This document shows positions 9,293 through 18,165 of a stretch of DNA of 64,000 nt, one piece after another; position 1 is the first letter of the stretch; each line of letters starts with the position of its first letter. Under the pieces are notes generated by a model. It ran no database searches and was not told the origin of the DNA. It worked only from the letters and a program-made list of their open reading frames with translations. The DNA comes from an uncultured Opitutales bacterium (GTDB lineage: Bacteria > Verrucomicrobiota > Verrucomicrobiia > Opitutales > Intestinicryptomonadaceae), in the NCBI GenBank assembly GCA_944389885.1, contig CALXNZ010000006.1, positions 41,666-105,665 of the forward strand. The letters run 5' to 3'. The translations under genes and the position numbers were made by a program.

Positions 9293-9895
9293 ATGCAAAA
9301 GCCCAATATCCTAAAACGATTATATGATTGGACTGTATCCTGGGCCGACAAGCCCGGCGGTACTTGCGCCTTAACCTGTCTTTCCTTTGCGGAATCGTCT
9401 TTTTTCCCCATACCGCCCGACGTACTTCTAATACCTATGGTTTTTGGCGCGCCCGCTAAATGGTTCAGGATTGTCGTCATATGCACTGTTGCGTCGGTCC
9501 TCGGCGGCGTATTCGGTTGGTTTATCGGGCATTTAGGGTGGAATCTTCTTCAGGATTTCTTTTTCATGTATGTTCCGGGATTTTCCCACGAGGCTTTTGA
9601 AAGCGTCGAAAAGCTCTATCAAGAAAATGCCCTTCTTGCCATTTTTGGAGCTGCGTTTACTCCCATTCCATACAAAATATTCACCATAGCTGCCGGCGTA
9701 TGCGACGTTTCAATATGGTCCCTTGTAATAGGTTCGATACTTGGCAGGGGGGGGCGATTTTTTCTTGTAGGGCTGACTATACGCATAGTGGGACCGAAAG
9801 CAAAGCCTTTCATAGAAAAATATTTTAATACTTTGGCCACAATATTTTTTATACTCCTTGTAGCGGGATTTGTATTGATAAAATATCTCATGTAG
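9293..9895 (+). CDS. YqaA/DedA-like (SNARE-associated) inner-membrane protein
   Basis: A 200-residue membrane protein beginning MQKPNILKRLYDWTVSWADKP. It has the YqaA-type pattern: FAESSFFPIPPDVLLIPM (acidic residue and PIPPD re-entrant loop), two central helices with GWFIGHLGW, then FTPIPYKIFTIAAGV (second re-entrant loop) and SILGRGGRFFLVG with the basic motif. YqaA/DedA proteins are linked to lipid carrier or lipid scrambling across the membrane; the exact substrate is unknown. The start at 9293 was chosen over the longer frame from 9212 because the conserved region begins there. It diverges from prc and converges on pssA. Confidence 0.85.
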   Translation: MQKPNILKRLYDWTVSWADKPGGTCALTCLSFAESSFFPIPPDVLLIPMVFGAPAKWFRIVVICTVASVLGGVFGWFIGHLGWNLLQDFFFMYVPGFSHEAFESVEKLYQENALLAIFGAAFTPIPYKIFTIAAGVCDVSIWSLVIGSILGRGGRFFLVGLTIRIVGPKAKPFIEKYFNTLATIFFILLVAGFVLIKYLM

Positions 9896-9912
9896 GGCCG
9901 CGATAAACATTC

Positions 9913-9953
9913 CAGAAAAAAGGCGCCTCCATTATAGAAGCGCCTTTTTTCTG
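9913..9953. terminator. Bidirectional terminator between yqaA-like gene and pssA
   Basis: A 14-bp perfect stem (CAGAAAAAAGGCGC / GCGCCTTTTTTCTG) around a 13-base loop. The A-run on one side and T-run on the other make it work in both directions, which fits the convergent genes on each side. Confidence 0.88.
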
Positions 9954-9972
9954 AAATAAGATGCCGTCTCCT

Positions 9973-10893
9973 CTATTTGGAACCGGCGCGGATTTTCTTA
10001 TATTTGTATTTTATAGCCTTTATTGCGCGCGGAGAATATTTTATTGGCGACCAGAAAACATAGGTCAAAAATATAATAGCAAAGCTGTATTCCTTTAGGT
10101 AAACAATCAAAATTAGGCAGACTATGAGGGCAACAAAAGACCTAAACCGCATGCTTGTTGTCCAATTTATATGCTTGAACGACGGATACGGAATATTGCT
10201 TACCATGAGCCATGCTATGAGAATCATTAAAGGTATTAGCAACGGAGTATAGGCTCCGAGATCAAAGCTCAACATTGTAAGCGCTATAGACGCAACTGCC
10301 CCAGCTGCCGCGGGAGCCGGAAGGCCGCAGAAATCTCCAGTTTCGTATTTTTCATGGCCCATTATGTAGGGATTTGTAAGCACATTAAAGCGCGCCAGCC
10401 GTATTGCGGCGCACAACATGAACACGAATCCTATCAGCCACCCTGTATTTTTCAGAAGGCTGCGATACGTCTCCGACATCGACTCCGCAGGCTGAAGTAT
10501 TAGGAAGAAGGTCAGAAGCCCTGGGGCAACCCCGAATGAAATAGAGTCGGACAAGGAGTCGAATTCCTTGCCGAATAACGACATTTTGCCGCTTGCGCGG
10601 GCAACGCGCCCGTCGAGGGCGTCGCAGAAGAAGGACGCGAGTATGCATATTATGGCCAAGAGGTAATATGCCGTGCTCGAGTCCTTCGGAGCATTTCCCG
10701 AAGTCAAGAGAGTCGCAAGGGATTTCATTGTTCCTTCGGTTTGTTCGGCCGGATGGAATCTGGCCTGTATGCACAATATTATGGAGAGAAATCCAAAAAA
10801 TAGATTTCCCGTGGTAAAAACGTTGGGCAGAATGTATATCTTACTTGCCTGATGTACGTTTTCCCAAAGATTGGAATCTTCGCCTTTGTTCAT
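9973..10893 (-). CDS. pssA: CDP-diacylglycerol--serine O-phosphatidyltransferase
   Basis: A 306-residue integral membrane enzyme of phospholipid synthesis that joins CDP-diacylglycerol and serine to phosphatidylserine, the precursor of phosphatidylethanolamine. The CDP-alcohol phosphotransferase signature is complete: D91-x2-D94-G95-x2-A98-R99-x8-G108-x3-D112-x3-D116. The N-terminal LPNVFTTGNLFFGF segment is typical of the Bacillus-type PssA family. Several hydrophobic helices follow. The start overlaps the stop of the upstream RelE-fold gene by four bases, which implies translational coupling. Confidence 0.9.
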   Translation of the reverse strand: MNKGEDSNLWENVHQASKIYILPNVFTTGNLFFGFLSIILCIQARFHPAEQTEGTMKSLATLLTSGNAPKDSSTAYYLLAIICILASFFCDALDGRVARASGKMSLFGKEFDSLSDSISFGVAPGLLTFFLILQPAESMSETYRSLLKNTGWLIGFVFMLCAAIRLARFNVLTNPYIMGHEKYETGDFCGLPAPAAAGAVASIALTMLSFDLGAYTPLLIPLMILIAWLMVSNIPYPSFKHINWTTSMRFRSFVALIVCLILIVYLKEYSFAIIFLTYVFWSPIKYSPRAIKAIKYKYKKIRAGSK

Positions 10894-11246
10894 TTCTTGA
10901 GGGATTCTAAATATTTCCAGAAATTATCCTCCTGTTCAAACATGGTCTCCTCGCGGTAGGGCAGCTTGAATCTGAATACGAAATCCGCGAGAGTATGTTG
11001 GTGAAGCAAATAGTGCGCATGCAGAGTATGTCCGTCGGGCAATATTTCAAAATATATGCGGTATTCTCCTGTTCGCAACCTATAATATACTTTTCCGGCT
11101 CTATGTATGCGCCCTATATTGGGAAGGTTTCCCTCCAATTCCGCGGACGTTATGGAGCTAAACGCCTCCATTATGGCAAGCTGGGAAAGTTTATCCAGCT
11201 TGTTTAGTTCCGCCATGCTTTGGTCGCTGAATGTCACCTGGTACAT
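10890..11246 (-). CDS. RelE/ParE-fold small protein coupled to pssA
   Basis: A 118-residue protein starting MYQVTFSDQSMAELNKL. It has the RelE-type order: a first strand, two helices (SMAELNKLDKLSQLAIMEAFSSI), then three strands with GRIHRAGKVYYRLRTGEYRIYFEIL, and a closing LHAHYLLHQ strand. A C-terminal extension of about 30 residues (KLPYREETMFEQEDNFWKYL) is not usual for RelE toxins. No antitoxin gene is adjacent, and the gene overlaps pssA by four bases, so it may be a housekeeping derivative rather than a toxin. The long open frame upstream of 11246 was not used because the match starts at MYQV. Confidence 0.65.
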   Translation of the reverse strand: MYQVTFSDQSMAELNKLDKLSQLAIMEAFSSITSAELEGNLPNIGRIHRAGKVYYRLRTGEYRIYFEILPDGHTLHAHYLLHQHTLADFVFRFKLPYREETMFEQEDNFWKYLESLKK

Positions 11247-11358
11247 AATAAATTGTATGTACGCTAACCCGTCTAAAACTATCTTCAAACAAAAAAAGAA
11301 GCGAAACTTTTGTGGAAAACGAGCGTTTTGAAGAAGCATAACCCCAATTAAACCAGAT

Positions 11359-12045
11359 ATGAAAAAATTACTAACATTCGCAATAGCCGCAAGCCTCTGC
11401 GCATTTTCCTTTGCCCAAGAAGGGCCAAAGGGCGAAGGCGGACGACCAAAAAAACACGAAGACTTCTCTAAAATGATGTCTGGAATGGACGTTGGAACAC
11501 GAGTTCAACTTCTTAAAAAATACGATAAGGACGGCGACGGCAGGCTCGACAAGAAAGAGCGCGCGGAAGCCATGAAGGCAATCAAGGGAAAAGTGGCCGA
11601 CCTTGAAGAAATCAAAGCCAAGCATGCCGAGCATGTAATAAAGAAATTCGATGCCGACGGCGACGGCAAGCTCGACAAAAAAGAGCTTATAGGATTCCTC
11701 GACGACCAGCGCAAGATGATGGACAAGGCCCGCGAAAACATGATGCGCCGCCGCGGGAACTTCAATCCGCCGAAGGAGATTCTTGCAAAATACGACAAGG
11801 ACGGCGACGGCAAGCTCAGCGCCGAGGAGCGCAAAGCCATGTTTAAAGACGCCGCCGAGCGCCGGGCCGCCCTCATGAAGAAGTACGACGCCGACGGCGA
11901 CGGCAAGCTCAATGACGAGGAGCGTTTAAAGCTCACCCAGGATCCGGAAATCCAGAACATGTTTAAACGCATGTTAAACACGAACCGGACCCCTCGGGGA
12001 GGCGGAGACAACCCTCCTCCTCCTCCCCCGCCTCCGAACGATTAA
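11359..12045 (+). CDS. Secreted four-EF-hand calcium-binding protein with polyproline tail
   Basis: A 228-residue exported protein: signal peptide about 1-19 (cleavage near FSFA/Q), then four canonical 12-residue EF-hand loops at about 56-67, 98-109, 146-157 and 177-188, all of the form D-x-D-G-D-G-x-L-x-x-x-E. It ends with a Gly-rich linker and an eight-proline run (about 219-226). The loops are so alike, including near-identical DNA, that recent internal duplication is likely. The linkers are Lys/Arg/Glu-rich helices. Such proteins are common in Planctomycetes and Verrucomicrobia; the function is unknown, probably calcium-dependent scaffolding in the periplasm or outside the cell. Confidence 0.85.
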   Translation: MKKLLTFAIAASLCAFSFAQEGPKGEGGRPKKHEDFSKMMSGMDVGTRVQLLKKYDKDGDGRLDKKERAEAMKAIKGKVADLEEIKAKHAEHVIKKFDADGDGKLDKKELIGFLDDQRKMMDKARENMMRRRGNFNPPKEILAKYDKDGDGKLSAEERKAMFKDAAERRAALMKKYDADGDGKLNDEERLKLTQDPEIQNMFKRMLNTNRTPRGGGDNPPPPPPPPND

Positions 12046-12071
12046 CGCGGCGACTTTTCTGTTTGATTTTT

Positions 12072-12100
12072 GGGCGCGGAATTCCGCGCCCTATTTTTTT
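12072..12100 (+). terminator. Terminator after the EF-hand gene
   Basis: A perfect 20-base palindrome (GGGCGCGGAATTCCGCGCCC) followed at once by TATTTTTTTC, 26 bases after the stop codon. Confidence 0.9.
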
Positions 12101-12161
12101 CTCAAATAGACGTCATTTCGTTCTTGAATATCGAAACTCTTTTCATAAGAGTCGCCCCATT

Positions 12162-13079
12162 ATGAAAAAAATTCTCGTCATAGGCAGCATGAATACGGAT
12201 ATGGTTGTAAAATGCAGCCGCATTCCCTCTCCGGGAGAAACCCTATTAGGAGGGGTCTTCTCAAAATTCTTCGGGGGGAAAGGCGCAAACCAGGCCATTG
12301 CCGCGCGTAAAATATTTCCGCAGACATCATTTTGCGCCGGAGTAGGAGCCGATGATTCATCGGAATACTTAGCCTATCTCAAAAAACAAGGCCTCGACAT
12401 ATCCCTCGTAAGAAAATTTAAGAAGGCGAATTCCGGAGTGGCCTTAATCACGGTTGCAGCAGACGGCGAGAACTCGATAGCAGTAGCCCCGGGAGCAAAC
12501 CTCATGTTATCGCCCGCAGACATCGGGAAAATAGATTTTTCTAAGTTTTCGCATGTAGTGATGCAGCTTGAGACACCCATTGCGACAGTGGCGGCGGCCT
12601 TGAAAGCCGCTAAAAAAGCCGCATGCATAACAATACTCACTCCGGCTCCGGCTCAAATACTGCCTTTAAATATTCTCAAAGACATCGACTATCTCATTCC
12701 AAACGAACACGAAATTCTGCTCCTGCAAAAAGAAAAATTCACGGACGCGTCCGCCGCGGCAAAATCGCTCTTAGACCGCGGGGTAAAGAATGTTTTAATA
12801 ACCCTGGGCAAACGCGGAAGCAAAATAATAAACGCCGGCGGCGAGAAAATATATTCCGTCTATAAAGTCAAAACTGTTGACACGGTAGGAGCCGGAGACT
12901 GTTTTGCCGGATCTTTCGCGGCTGGACTTTGCATCTATAACAACGATTCTGACAAGGCCGCAAAATTGGCGTCCGCCGCGGCATCGCTGGCAGTGACAAA
13001 GATGGGAGCCCAAAGCTACCATTCCCTCGCGCAGGTCAAAAAGCTCATGGCCACAAAGAGAGTCTCTAAGATATCTTAA
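12162..13079 (+). CDS. rbsK: Ribokinase (PfkB family)
   Basis: A 305-residue sugar kinase. The N-terminal ILVIGSMNTDMVV strand with the ribose-contacting Asn/Asp, the FFGGKGANQAIAA signature 1, and DTVGAGDCFAGSFAAGL signature 2 with the catalytic Asp are all present. The GGKGANQA form favours ribokinase over fructokinase or adenosine kinase. It phosphorylates ribose to ribose-5-phosphate. No ribose transporter or regulator is adjacent. The start was set at MKKILVIG (12162) rather than 12063, since the longer frame begins inside the upstream terminator. Confidence 0.88.
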   Translation: MKKILVIGSMNTDMVVKCSRIPSPGETLLGGVFSKFFGGKGANQAIAARKIFPQTSFCAGVGADDSSEYLAYLKKQGLDISLVRKFKKANSGVALITVAADGENSIAVAPGANLMLSPADIGKIDFSKFSHVVMQLETPIATVAAALKAAKKAACITILTPAPAQILPLNILKDIDYLIPNEHEILLLQKEKFTDASAAAKSLLDRGVKNVLITLGKRGSKIINAGGEKIYSVYKVKTVDTVGAGDCFAGSFAAGLCIYNNDSDKAAKLASAAASLAVTKMGAQSYHSLAQVKKLMATKRVSKIS

Positions 13080-13149
13080 CAAAAATCCATAACGCCTGTA
13101 AGATATAAGCATGAGCAATGCCGCACTCTGCCATGCGGATAAGGATATA

Positions 13150-13190
13150 AAAAAAGGCGGTTCTCCAAAATTGGGGAACCGTCTTCTTTA
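13150..13190. terminator. Bidirectional terminator between rbsK and the DUF6259-like gene
   Basis: An 11-bp stem with two G-U pairs (GGCGGTTCTCC / GGGGAACCGTC) around a six-base loop, with a poly-A stretch on the left (poly-T for the minus strand) and TCTTCTTTA on the right. The flanking genes converge. Confidence 0.8.
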
Positions 13191-13223
13191 TGGCATGGAA
13201 TAGCTCTTATAAAAGAATCCGCA

Positions 13224-16151
13224 CTATTTTTTGAGGCCTTTATATTTTAAGAGCAGATTGTAGTTCACATTCTCCGCCGGAGGTGTCTTTATTCTGCCGA
13301 CTCCGTCTTTTACCAAGAATTTTACTGGATTTCCATTGGCGTCCAACACGGTTTTAAGCCCTTCCGGAACTGGGAAGAGAACTTCGTATCCGGGGTGGGC
13401 GTATATGAAGATATCGTATTCATTTCCCTTATCCTCTAAGAGAAAATACCCCCTGTATCCTTTTTCGGATTTATATTCCCTAAATCCCCCGGCCCAGACA
13501 TTTTTTCCCTCGAGGTAAAAGCTATTATCCAAGAGCGTGGTGGTATCGTCCAACTTAAGTTCTTCCTCGCCGACGTTGGCCACTACGGAAATATCTCCGT
13601 ATTTGGCTTTCACAACGCTGTCTCCCGTAGAATCCAAGCTCTTCCACGAGTGCTCAAAAGCGGTCATGTCTTTGCCGAGATATTTTGAAACCGCCGCTTT
13701 CTGAAGGGCATCGAGCCAATAAATCCATGCCTTGACTTGCGGCCTTTCGGATCCTATGGACGGTATGTAAATTAGCGAGAATCCGTGCGCGAGAGTCCAG
13801 ACGAGCTTCGTTTGGGTATCTACGCTTGTCCCCAAATCGTGATGGGTCAGGGAAAGTTTGTCGTGGAACATCGCCCCGCACATATTGTACAAGGTAAAGG
13901 AATCTTTGGGCCATTCCTCCCACATCATTCTGCGATACCATGAGGCGCTTCCTACCCACCCAAAACTAAAACCGCAAAATTGGACTTCGTAATCGCAGAT
14001 TCCCCACCAGCCGTCCTCTGTGGAGAGGGGCGCCAACTTGGAATCAGAACGCACGGTTGAAATCATGCCTTCAGCGTAGGAATTGGGACTCGGCGCGGCT
14101 TTATTGAAGTCCATGCGGGCGTATCTGGCTCCGCATTGATCCTGGAAGAGAATGTCAACGGGATAATCCTCGGTAAATTCCTTTGCGAGCTTTTCGTTGG
14201 CGGCCCTGACTGCGGGGTGCCACATGCATATTGTCCAACCGTCGTTCTTTGCGTATTTTTCGTAGAAGTGTTTTCCGTTTATATCCACCGACAACGGATC
14301 TTCCCCGTTGGCAATAAACGTGGGGCCGCGCGGATTGTCGCACCACCACGTGTTGTTGGTGTACGGCATAAACAGAGAGCCGCGGGCGCGCACTTCCTTT
14401 ATGAAATCTTTGAAATCCTCGGCCGAACCGAATTCCGGGCGCGGCGGCAGATGGTCGGGATACTGCTTGTCGAAGCCGCCCAAGAGGTAGTTGGACAGGT
14501 GTATTACCGCCGGCACGGGCATAAATTCCACTATGCGTTTTGTCTCCTCGAGGTCGCGGGCGTTGACCTTTATGAGCAGGCTATCCTTAAATTTTTTGGC
14601 TATATTTTTTGGAAGTTTTTCATCGAGGCTTTTCTTTACGCCGTTATGGCGGCAGAATAACTGCGCTGAATCTATTACGTCTTTGCCGAAGCTCATGCGA
14701 ACCGGCGGCAGTTTTGCGACATCTCCCGCCTTGACATAAACCACAAATGGCCTGTCTATAAATCCGCCTTCCTTAGAGCCGCCCAATTCAAAACGCGAGG
14801 GAAGCACATACTCTTCGGGAGTCCACTCCTTCCACGTAATGGGTTGTACGCTGTATAAAGCCACTTTTGCGCCCTTCATGTCAAAGTGGAAGAAATCGGC
14901 CTGAGCGGCCGGCACGCGGCCGTCAACGCTTAGGTAGTCGGAACGCTCCAAAGCGTTGTGGAAACAGATTCCCCCGCATTCAAACCAATATCCGCCGTCT
15001 TGCACGAATTTCTTTATATCGTCGGCAAATTCGAGCATGCTCTTGTCGTTTATTGTAGGACAAAATTCCTTATACGGATTGATTATTGCCATCACTTCCG
15101 GATCTGAGAGGGCCTTCACATAGGAATCGTTGTCGCTAATATATACGGGCTTTTCTTTTATAATCTCAAACTGGTTGCGCCAGCCGCCCATTTCGGAATC
15201 TACTCCCTGCGTATTGAAATTAAGAATCGCGATCTTCCTGCGCGGACTTTTCGCAGCCTTATTGGTTGCGCGAATATGCTCAATTACGGCGCACCAGTAG
15301 CGCGCGATATGCAGACGGTCGTAAGTCTTGCCTCCTACGCGAAATATCGCGCCCTTGCCTCCAAGGGTTGAGCCTCCAAGAAATACGCCCCTGTCGGATT
15401 CCGCCAGAACGATATCGGCCTGCCCTTTTCCAAATGGACGGCTGGGCTCGAATTTTTCGGCCGCAAGCTTTTTTGTCCAATAGTCTCCAAGCCATTTTTT
15501 TGCATCTGGCCCGACTTTCACATTTGTAATTTCGCTTTTGGGATGGAGGTTTATGCAGTCTCCACCGAAGATCTTTCTATACGCTCCGCCTCCTAACATC
15601 TTGCCGCGTTTGAAAACCGGCATTCCCATATTCGACCTATTTTTAAAAAACGACGAATTGAGAGTCATGCCGGAATTTCTCGGATTGTTATTTTGCAGGC
15701 TTATACCCGAAACTGCATCAGGAGAAAAGTTTATGCGGGCAGGCACCGCAAACTCCAAGATATCCCTCGACTTCGGAGTGACGGTGGCTATAAAATCCAC
15801 ATACTTGGAGCGCGGTGAAACCGTAACTTGAACGTCCATATCTTCGCCTGTATATATAAACGCGAGTTTTCCCGCCCGTTCCGATACAGAACAAGTTAGC
15901 ATGGACGAATCTATTTTACCGCCGTCGCGCAAGGTTGCGCTCCACAACACCCCGTCGGCATTTGAAAATGTAGTTTCCTTGCCGTCTTGAGTTAGAGATT
16001 TTATCGCTCCGGACTTCTTATCCAAAACCAATTTATAATTCCCTCCGCTCACCTCGTAAGTATCTCCCACTTCTTTCACATCGGAAGCCTTACAAGCCAC
16101 CTGGGAAAACAAAACAAAGCACATTAAAATCCAAAAGACCGTTTTTCTCAT
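13224..16151 (-). CDS. Large secreted glycosidase-like protein (DUF6259-like)
   Basis: A 975-residue exported protein with an N-terminal signal (MRKTVFWILMCFVLFSQVAC, possibly but not convincingly a lipobox at Cys20). The first roughly 300 residues look like a beta-sandwich with GNYKLVLDKKSGAIKSL at its start, as in galactose-mutarotase-like domains. The centre and second half look like a TIM-barrel hydrolase: FMPYTNNTWWCDNPRG, WTICMWHPAVR, VDILFQDQCGARY and LSTEDGWWGICDY place acidic residues at strand ends. I take it as a DUF6259-type glycoside-hydrolase-like protein, but no catalytic pair or substrate can be assigned. It stands alone, next to ribokinase and manC. Confidence 0.6.
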   Translation of the reverse strand: MRKTVFWILMCFVLFSQVACKASDVKEVGDTYEVSGGNYKLVLDKKSGAIKSLTQDGKETTFSNADGVLWSATLRDGGKIDSSMLTCSVSERAGKLAFIYTGEDMDVQVTVSPRSKYVDFIATVTPKSRDILEFAVPARINFSPDAVSGISLQNNNPRNSGMTLNSSFFKNRSNMGMPVFKRGKMLGGGAYRKIFGGDCINLHPKSEITNVKVGPDAKKWLGDYWTKKLAAEKFEPSRPFGKGQADIVLAESDRGVFLGGSTLGGKGAIFRVGGKTYDRLHIARYWCAVIEHIRATNKAAKSPRRKIAILNFNTQGVDSEMGGWRNQFEIIKEKPVYISDNDSYVKALSDPEVMAIINPYKEFCPTINDKSMLEFADDIKKFVQDGGYWFECGGICFHNALERSDYLSVDGRVPAAQADFFHFDMKGAKVALYSVQPITWKEWTPEEYVLPSRFELGGSKEGGFIDRPFVVYVKAGDVAKLPPVRMSFGKDVIDSAQLFCRHNGVKKSLDEKLPKNIAKKFKDSLLIKVNARDLEETKRIVEFMPVPAVIHLSNYLLGGFDKQYPDHLPPRPEFGSAEDFKDFIKEVRARGSLFMPYTNNTWWCDNPRGPTFIANGEDPLSVDINGKHFYEKYAKNDGWTICMWHPAVRAANEKLAKEFTEDYPVDILFQDQCGARYARMDFNKAAPSPNSYAEGMISTVRSDSKLAPLSTEDGWWGICDYEVQFCGFSFGWVGSASWYRRMMWEEWPKDSFTLYNMCGAMFHDKLSLTHHDLGTSVDTQTKLVWTLAHGFSLIYIPSIGSERPQVKAWIYWLDALQKAAVSKYLGKDMTAFEHSWKSLDSTGDSVVKAKYGDISVVANVGEEELKLDDTTTLLDNSFYLEGKNVWAGGFREYKSEKGYRGYFLLEDKGNEYDIFIYAHPGYEVLFPVPEGLKTVLDANGNPVKFLVKDGVGRIKTPPAENVNYNLLLKYKGLKK

Positions 16152-16407
16152 AAGATAATGTATTTTGAGTTATTACTGATAACGAAATAGTAAAGTAAAT
16201 AGAAACTCTCGGCATGTAAACTATTAATTTCAAATTTATTCTTCTTTTGTTTTTAAAGTTAATATATTACTTTAGAACGACTTATGTTTAAATTTCCGAA
16301 ACCGCGCAATCGATTGCATAGCCTATTTTAGAAAACATGTGAAAACCTGCTATAGTAATGACACTTCTTTGTTGAAAAGTAATCAATAAGGCGGATAATC
16401 AAAATTT

Positions 16408-17478
16408 ATGGATAGGTATGCCGTCATCATCGCAGGCGGGGCCGGTGAACGTTTCTGGCCCCTGAGTAGGATAGCAAAACCGAAGCACCTCTGGAATATT
16501 GCCGGCGGAAGAGATTGTTTATTGGAGCAAACCCTGCAAAGAGTCGGTAAAATAGTGCGGCCTGATAGGATTGTCATAATAACCAACTCCGAACAAGTTG
16601 ACGGGATTTGCGCAAGCTGCCCGAACGTCTCCAAAGAAATGATAATTGCAGAACCCATAGGCAGAGACACGACCGCCGCTATAGGATTGGCCGCTATCTT
16701 AATCCGCCGCAAATCTCCGGAAGCCTCGTTTGCCGTATTTCCCTCGGACCATGTCATAGAAAACGTTTCCGGATTTTCCGACACCCTTGAATGCGCATTT
16801 GCGTTAGCGGAATCCGGCGACAATCTTGTCACCATAGGCATACCCGCCGCGGCTCCATCAACTGCGTTCGGCTACATAAAGCGCGGCGAAAAAAAGGATA
16901 CGGAACTTGGCGAGATTTTTAAAGTTGACAGATTTTTTGAAAAACCGTCGTACGACAGGGCTGTTTCGTATGTGGAATCCGGAAAATTTTACTGGAATGC
17001 CGGAGTGTTCGTATGGAAGGCCGACACAATTTTAAAAGCCATAAAATCCGCGGTTCCTGCGATATACGCTTCACTCGAAAAAATATCTTCCGCCCTCGAC
17101 GCAAACGTTCCTCTTGGGGAAACCCTCAAAGAAAATTATCCGGAAATTGAAAAGATAAGCATAGATTTCTCTGTAATGGAACGCGCTAATAACGCATGGG
17201 TAGTTCCCGCGCGATTTGATTGGGACGACGTCGGCTCATGGAGCGCCATAGAGCGGCACTACCCTAAAGACGCATCTTCCAACGTATCGGTCGGAGAGCT
17301 TTTCAGCGCACAATCGCAAGACTGCGTCGTATTCGACGCCGCCGGGCGCGCCACCGTTCTTTTGGGAGTTAAAGACATCATAGTAGTGCACGCCAAAGAC
17401 GCTACATTGGTATGCCGTAAAGATTGCGCCGAAAGGCTCAAGGATTTGGTGCGCACGCTCCCGCCAAAGTATCGATAA
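16408..17478 (+). CDS. manC: Mannose-1-phosphate guanylyltransferase
   Basis: A 356-residue nucleotidyltransferase with the GGAGERFWPLSRIAKPKH pyrophosphorylase signature near the N-terminus, FPSDHVI (metal-binding Asp), GYIKRGE, FFEKPS and WNAGVFVWK, ending with DWDDVGSW. It makes GDP-mannose from GTP and mannose-1-phosphate for polysaccharide or glycoprotein synthesis. The length matches the single-domain form without a C-terminal isomerase domain. It is monocistronic, with about 250 bases of AT-rich upstream sequence and its own terminator. Confidence 0.93.
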   Translation: MDRYAVIIAGGAGERFWPLSRIAKPKHLWNIAGGRDCLLEQTLQRVGKIVRPDRIVIITNSEQVDGICASCPNVSKEMIIAEPIGRDTTAAIGLAAILIRRKSPEASFAVFPSDHVIENVSGFSDTLECAFALAESGDNLVTIGIPAAAPSTAFGYIKRGEKKDTELGEIFKVDRFFEKPSYDRAVSYVESGKFYWNAGVFVWKADTILKAIKSAVPAIYASLEKISSALDANVPLGETLKENYPEIEKISIDFSVMERANNAWVVPARFDWDDVGSWSAIERHYPKDASSNVSVGELFSAQSQDCVVFDAAGRATVLLGVKDIIVVHAKDATLVCRKDCAERLKDLVRTLPPKYR

Positions 17479-17494
17479 TATTTTGGCACAAAAA

Positions 17495-17525
17495 AATGCC
17501 CCTTAGAAAAAAGGGGCATTTTTTA
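17495..17525. terminator. Bidirectional terminator after manC
   Basis: A perfect 10-bp stem (AATGCCCCTT / AAGGGGCATT) around AGAAAA, flanked by A-run and T-run. It serves manC on the plus strand and the thioredoxin-fold gene on the minus strand. Confidence 0.9.
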
Positions 17526-17541
17526 TTCTTTGCGCCTTAAA

Positions 17542-18039
17542 TCACTTTTGGGTTCGGAAAGCCTCTACTCTTTCTATGAGTTCCTTGGGGGATCTTACTA
17601 CATAACCCATGAGTTTAAAGCGTTTGCCGTTTTCGGGATTTATAAAGATTATAGTTGGAAAAGCCTCAAGCTGATATTCTTCAGCAAGGCTCTCGTGCTT
17701 GGCTTTAAAATCCTTTGACTTCGGGCCGCTGCCGCGGGCCCAGTCGGAAAATACAACCTTTAGATTCTTTTCGGCGTATTTTGCAAAATCTTCGGTATCT
17801 ATTACATAGCGATGCAACATCTTACACGGAGGGCACCAATCAGAACCCAAAAAATAAAGCATTAAAAGCTTCTTTTCTTTTTTAGCCTCGGCGAGGGCTT
17901 TATCAAAGTCCTCGGTCACTTTAAGCTCTACTCTCTTGGCTTCCTGTTTTACCTCCGATGCAACCTGCGAATAGGCGGGCAACATAAGCGCCGTCAAAGC
18001 TGCAAAGGTCGCCAATATGCGTGGCAATTTTGTATTCAT
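17542..18039 (-). CDS. Exported thioredoxin-fold protein with CPPC motif
   Basis: A 165-residue protein with a signal peptide (about 1-24, LATFAALTALMLPAYSQ) and a thioredoxin domain of the YyaL/Thioredoxin_7 kind. The redox pair is Cys69-Pro-Pro-Cys72 in LGSDWCPPCK, and the cis-proline is in LEAFPTIIFINPENGK. It probably acts in periplasmic thiol-disulfide exchange; the partner is unknown. The start at 18039 is supported by AAAGGAAAG a few bases upstream and by the signal peptide; the longer frame to 18105 has neither. Confidence 0.82.
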   Translation of the reverse strand: MNTKLPRILATFAALTALMLPAYSQVASEVKQEAKRVELKVTEDFDKALAEAKKEKKLLMLYFLGSDWCPPCKMLHRYVIDTEDFAKYAEKNLKVVFSDWARGSGPKSKDFKAKHESLAEEYQLEAFPTIIFINPENGKRFKLMGYVVRSPKELIERVEAFRTQK

Positions 18040-18165
18040 GTCTTTCCTTTTATTGAAATGGAGGCATTGGCCGCACTGTCGGCCCAACACCTGTTTATAC
18101 GACAAATTATATCAGACAAATGTTCCAATCATTATAAATACTTATATGAAAAATCGAAATACCCG

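Noticed and set aside
10890..11246. Complete toxin-antitoxin module
   Set aside because: Only the RelE-fold half is present. The neighbours are pssA and an EF-hand gene, not an antitoxin.
16152..16407. Origin-like or riboswitch element upstream of manC
   Set aside because: The interval is AT-rich, but has only one weak DnaA-like word (GTTTTCACA type) and no conserved riboswitch core that I can recognise.
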